64,000 nt of DNA from Candidatus Gastranaerophilales bacterium (GTDB lineage: Bacteria > Cyanobacteriota > Vampirovibrionia > Gastranaerophilales > Gastranaerophilaceae): assembly GCA_944326465.1 (NCBI GenBank), contig CALVEB010000005.1:1-64000 (forward strand). Direction: 5' to 3'. The stretch's first letter is position 1. Every line of letters begins with the position of its first letter. Shown piece by piece: positions 63,009 through 64,000 of this stretch. The notes below the pieces were generated by a model. That model did no database searches. It saw nothing but the letters and a program-made list of their open reading frames with translations, and was not told the DNA's origin. Position numbers and translations under genes: made by a program.

Positions 63009-63036
63009 AAAAGCCTGTTTTTCGTAACAGGCTTTT
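63009..63036. terminator. Bidirectional terminator
   Basis: 11-bp stem aaaagcctgtt / aacaggctttt with loop tttcgt between convergent genes. Confidence 0.85.
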
Positions 63037-63039
63037 GGT

Positions 63040-63870
63040 TTAGTAATCAATACTTTTTAATGCATTAAAGATATTATCTGTTATCTGCTGAATGTATTCC
63101 TGACTAACAAGTCCATTAATTACGGCGTCTGCAATTTGATAAGTCGGTCTGATGTATTGCTGTGCGGTTCTGTTTACATCCTGAAACTGTAAATCAGCAG
63201 CAGCACCGGTTTTTCCGCGCAATGCAGCACGTTTATACCAGCGGTCTTTCAATACTTCCAGCGGGGTGAAAACATAAACCTTAACATCCATAATGTCCCG
63301 AATACCTTCATTTAAGACATACAGACCTTCTGTTAAAACAACTTTAGCAGGTTTCTTTTTGTCACCGTCAGATTTGGATTCACAGGTTACAAAATCGTAG
63401 CGAGGTGAAACAACTTCATTGCCCTGTTTAAGTTCCAGAAGATGCTGCTTCATTAAATCAAGATTTATTGCGTCAGGCGTGTCAAAGCTAAAACCGGTTT
63501 TAAACAATTCTTCATAGCTGCCTGCTTCTTTTAACTCTTTTGATGTATCTTTGTAGTAATCATCACAGCGTATTACCGTATAAATACCTTCATTTTTATT
63601 CTTTACACAAGCTTTAGTCGTATTATCAACAAAAACTGTTTTGCCTGACGCGCTTTCGCCGGTAATACCAATTAAAAAAGTCTTTTTCTTTTCCTGAACA
63701 ACCATTCTTGCAATATTCATGATGAGGTTGTCAGAAATTTTTAAAAACAATGGCTGCGGCTGGCGGCTGTCTTCATCTAAAATTTGTTTGAGTGCATCGA
63801 CTATTGAAGAAATAACTTCCATATCACGACGGCTTGAGTAATATTCATAACCTGTTAACAGATCAATCAT
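63040..63870 (-). CDS. Uridine kinase/phosphoribulokinase-family P-loop kinase
   Basis: 276 residues. The Walker A is in FLIGITGESASGKTVFVDN (near residue 80-98), so there is an N-terminal extension of about 75 residues compared with a typical uridine kinase. VIRCDDYYKDTS, FDTPDAINLDLMKQHL and VVLTEGLYVLN are family landmarks. DRWYKRAALRGKTG is the lid-like Arg region. It may phosphorylate uridine/cytidine, but the family is broad and the symbol udk is not certain. The start is at 63870; upstream sequence (63871-64000) has no other gene. Confidence 0.85.
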   Translation of the reverse strand: MIDLLTGYEYYSSRRDMEVISSIVDALKQILDEDSRQPQPLFLKISDNLIMNIARMVVQEKKKTFLIGITGESASGKTVFVDNTTKACVKNKNEGIYTVIRCDDYYKDTSKELKEAGSYEELFKTGFSFDTPDAINLDLMKQHLLELKQGNEVVSPRYDFVTCESKSDGDKKKPAKVVLTEGLYVLNEGIRDIMDVKVYVFTPLEVLKDRWYKRAALRGKTGAAADLQFQDVNRTAQQYIRPTYQIADAVINGLVSQEYIQQITDNIFNALKSIDY

Positions 63871-64000
63871 AAATTCAATTCCTTAAAACATTTATTCTAA
63901 TATATTACAGTAAAATATTTTAAAATTCTCACAATAATAAACATTTGTAACAATATTATATCATTTTTAAAGTTTAGGTACAGCATGTCCGTAGTTCATA

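Noticed and set aside
1-64000. tRNA or rRNA genes
   Set aside because: I scanned the intergenic gaps for tRNA TTCGA/TTCAA arms and rRNA segments and saw none convincing; a tRNAscan-SE run would settle it.

Overview
The window is AT-rich bacterial chromosome with dense, mostly housekeeping gene content. The cell is Gram-negative: lpxD, lpxC, fabZ and lpxA, an LptA/LptC pair, a heptose-phosphate adenylyltransferase and an outer-membrane-type SLH protein are all present. The lpxD-lpxC-fabZ-lpxA order and the SLH-type envelope protein resemble the cyanobacterial lineage. Many lineage-specific small proteins and a prepilin-type protein are present, and no photosynthesis genes are seen. A non-photosynthetic gut-type relative such as Candidatus Gastranaerophilales (Melainabacteria/Vampirovibrionia) fits best. 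This is an inference from content, not from a marker-gene tree.

Layout. 1-2.2 kb: a partial minus-strand gene of 17-residue repeats carrying two REP-like hairpins, then asd and two small unknown genes. 2.3-7.7 kb: envelope genes rfaE2, lpxD, lpxC, fabZ and lpxA, split by an inserted minus-strand repeat protein. 7.8-9.6 kb: holA-holB. 16.3-9.6 kb (minus): an operon lptC-lptA-TPR-dprA-topA-aroE. 16.3-24.4 kb: an MFS pump, a divergent PurD-like protein, a DnaJ-like protein, queE, def-fmt and serS. 25-30 kb: a Ski2-like helicase, then a small XRE repressor divergent from a pilin-like gene whose C-terminus looks like a diversity-generating retroelement target, then a long accessory intergenic region, then an SRP RNA gene. 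30-39.5 kb: superoxide reductase, ferritin, pnp, a large unknown gene, PfkB kinase, HIT, speE and rseP. 39.5-46.4 kb: a repeat island, a small gene missed by length cut-offs, lineage-specific proteins, and a CpaE-like ATPase with a P-loop-less CpaF-like partner behind a structured leader. 46.5-56.2 kb: uvrB and an eight-gene minus-strand operon containing two ATPase-less Clp-type proteins, ruvX, tilS, hpt and a histidine kinase. 56.3-64 kb: a lipoprotein gene coupled to lgt, an Fsr-like transporter, a candidate sRNA, pyk, an SLH protein, a Cys-rich secreted protein and a uridine-kinase-like protein.

The strongest leads are: the DGR-like variable region at the end of the pilin-like gene, ending in a 14-bp hairpin, with no reverse transcriptase or template in the window; the operon with an isolated triple Clp_N protein and an isolated ClpX-type zinc domain; a 60-bp promoter-like block shared by two distant loci, one of which appears to drive an untranslated RNA; a structured leader that could hide the ribosome binding site of a CpaE-like gene; and several genes with no Shine-Dalgarno whose -10 boxes place transcription start on or near the start codon.
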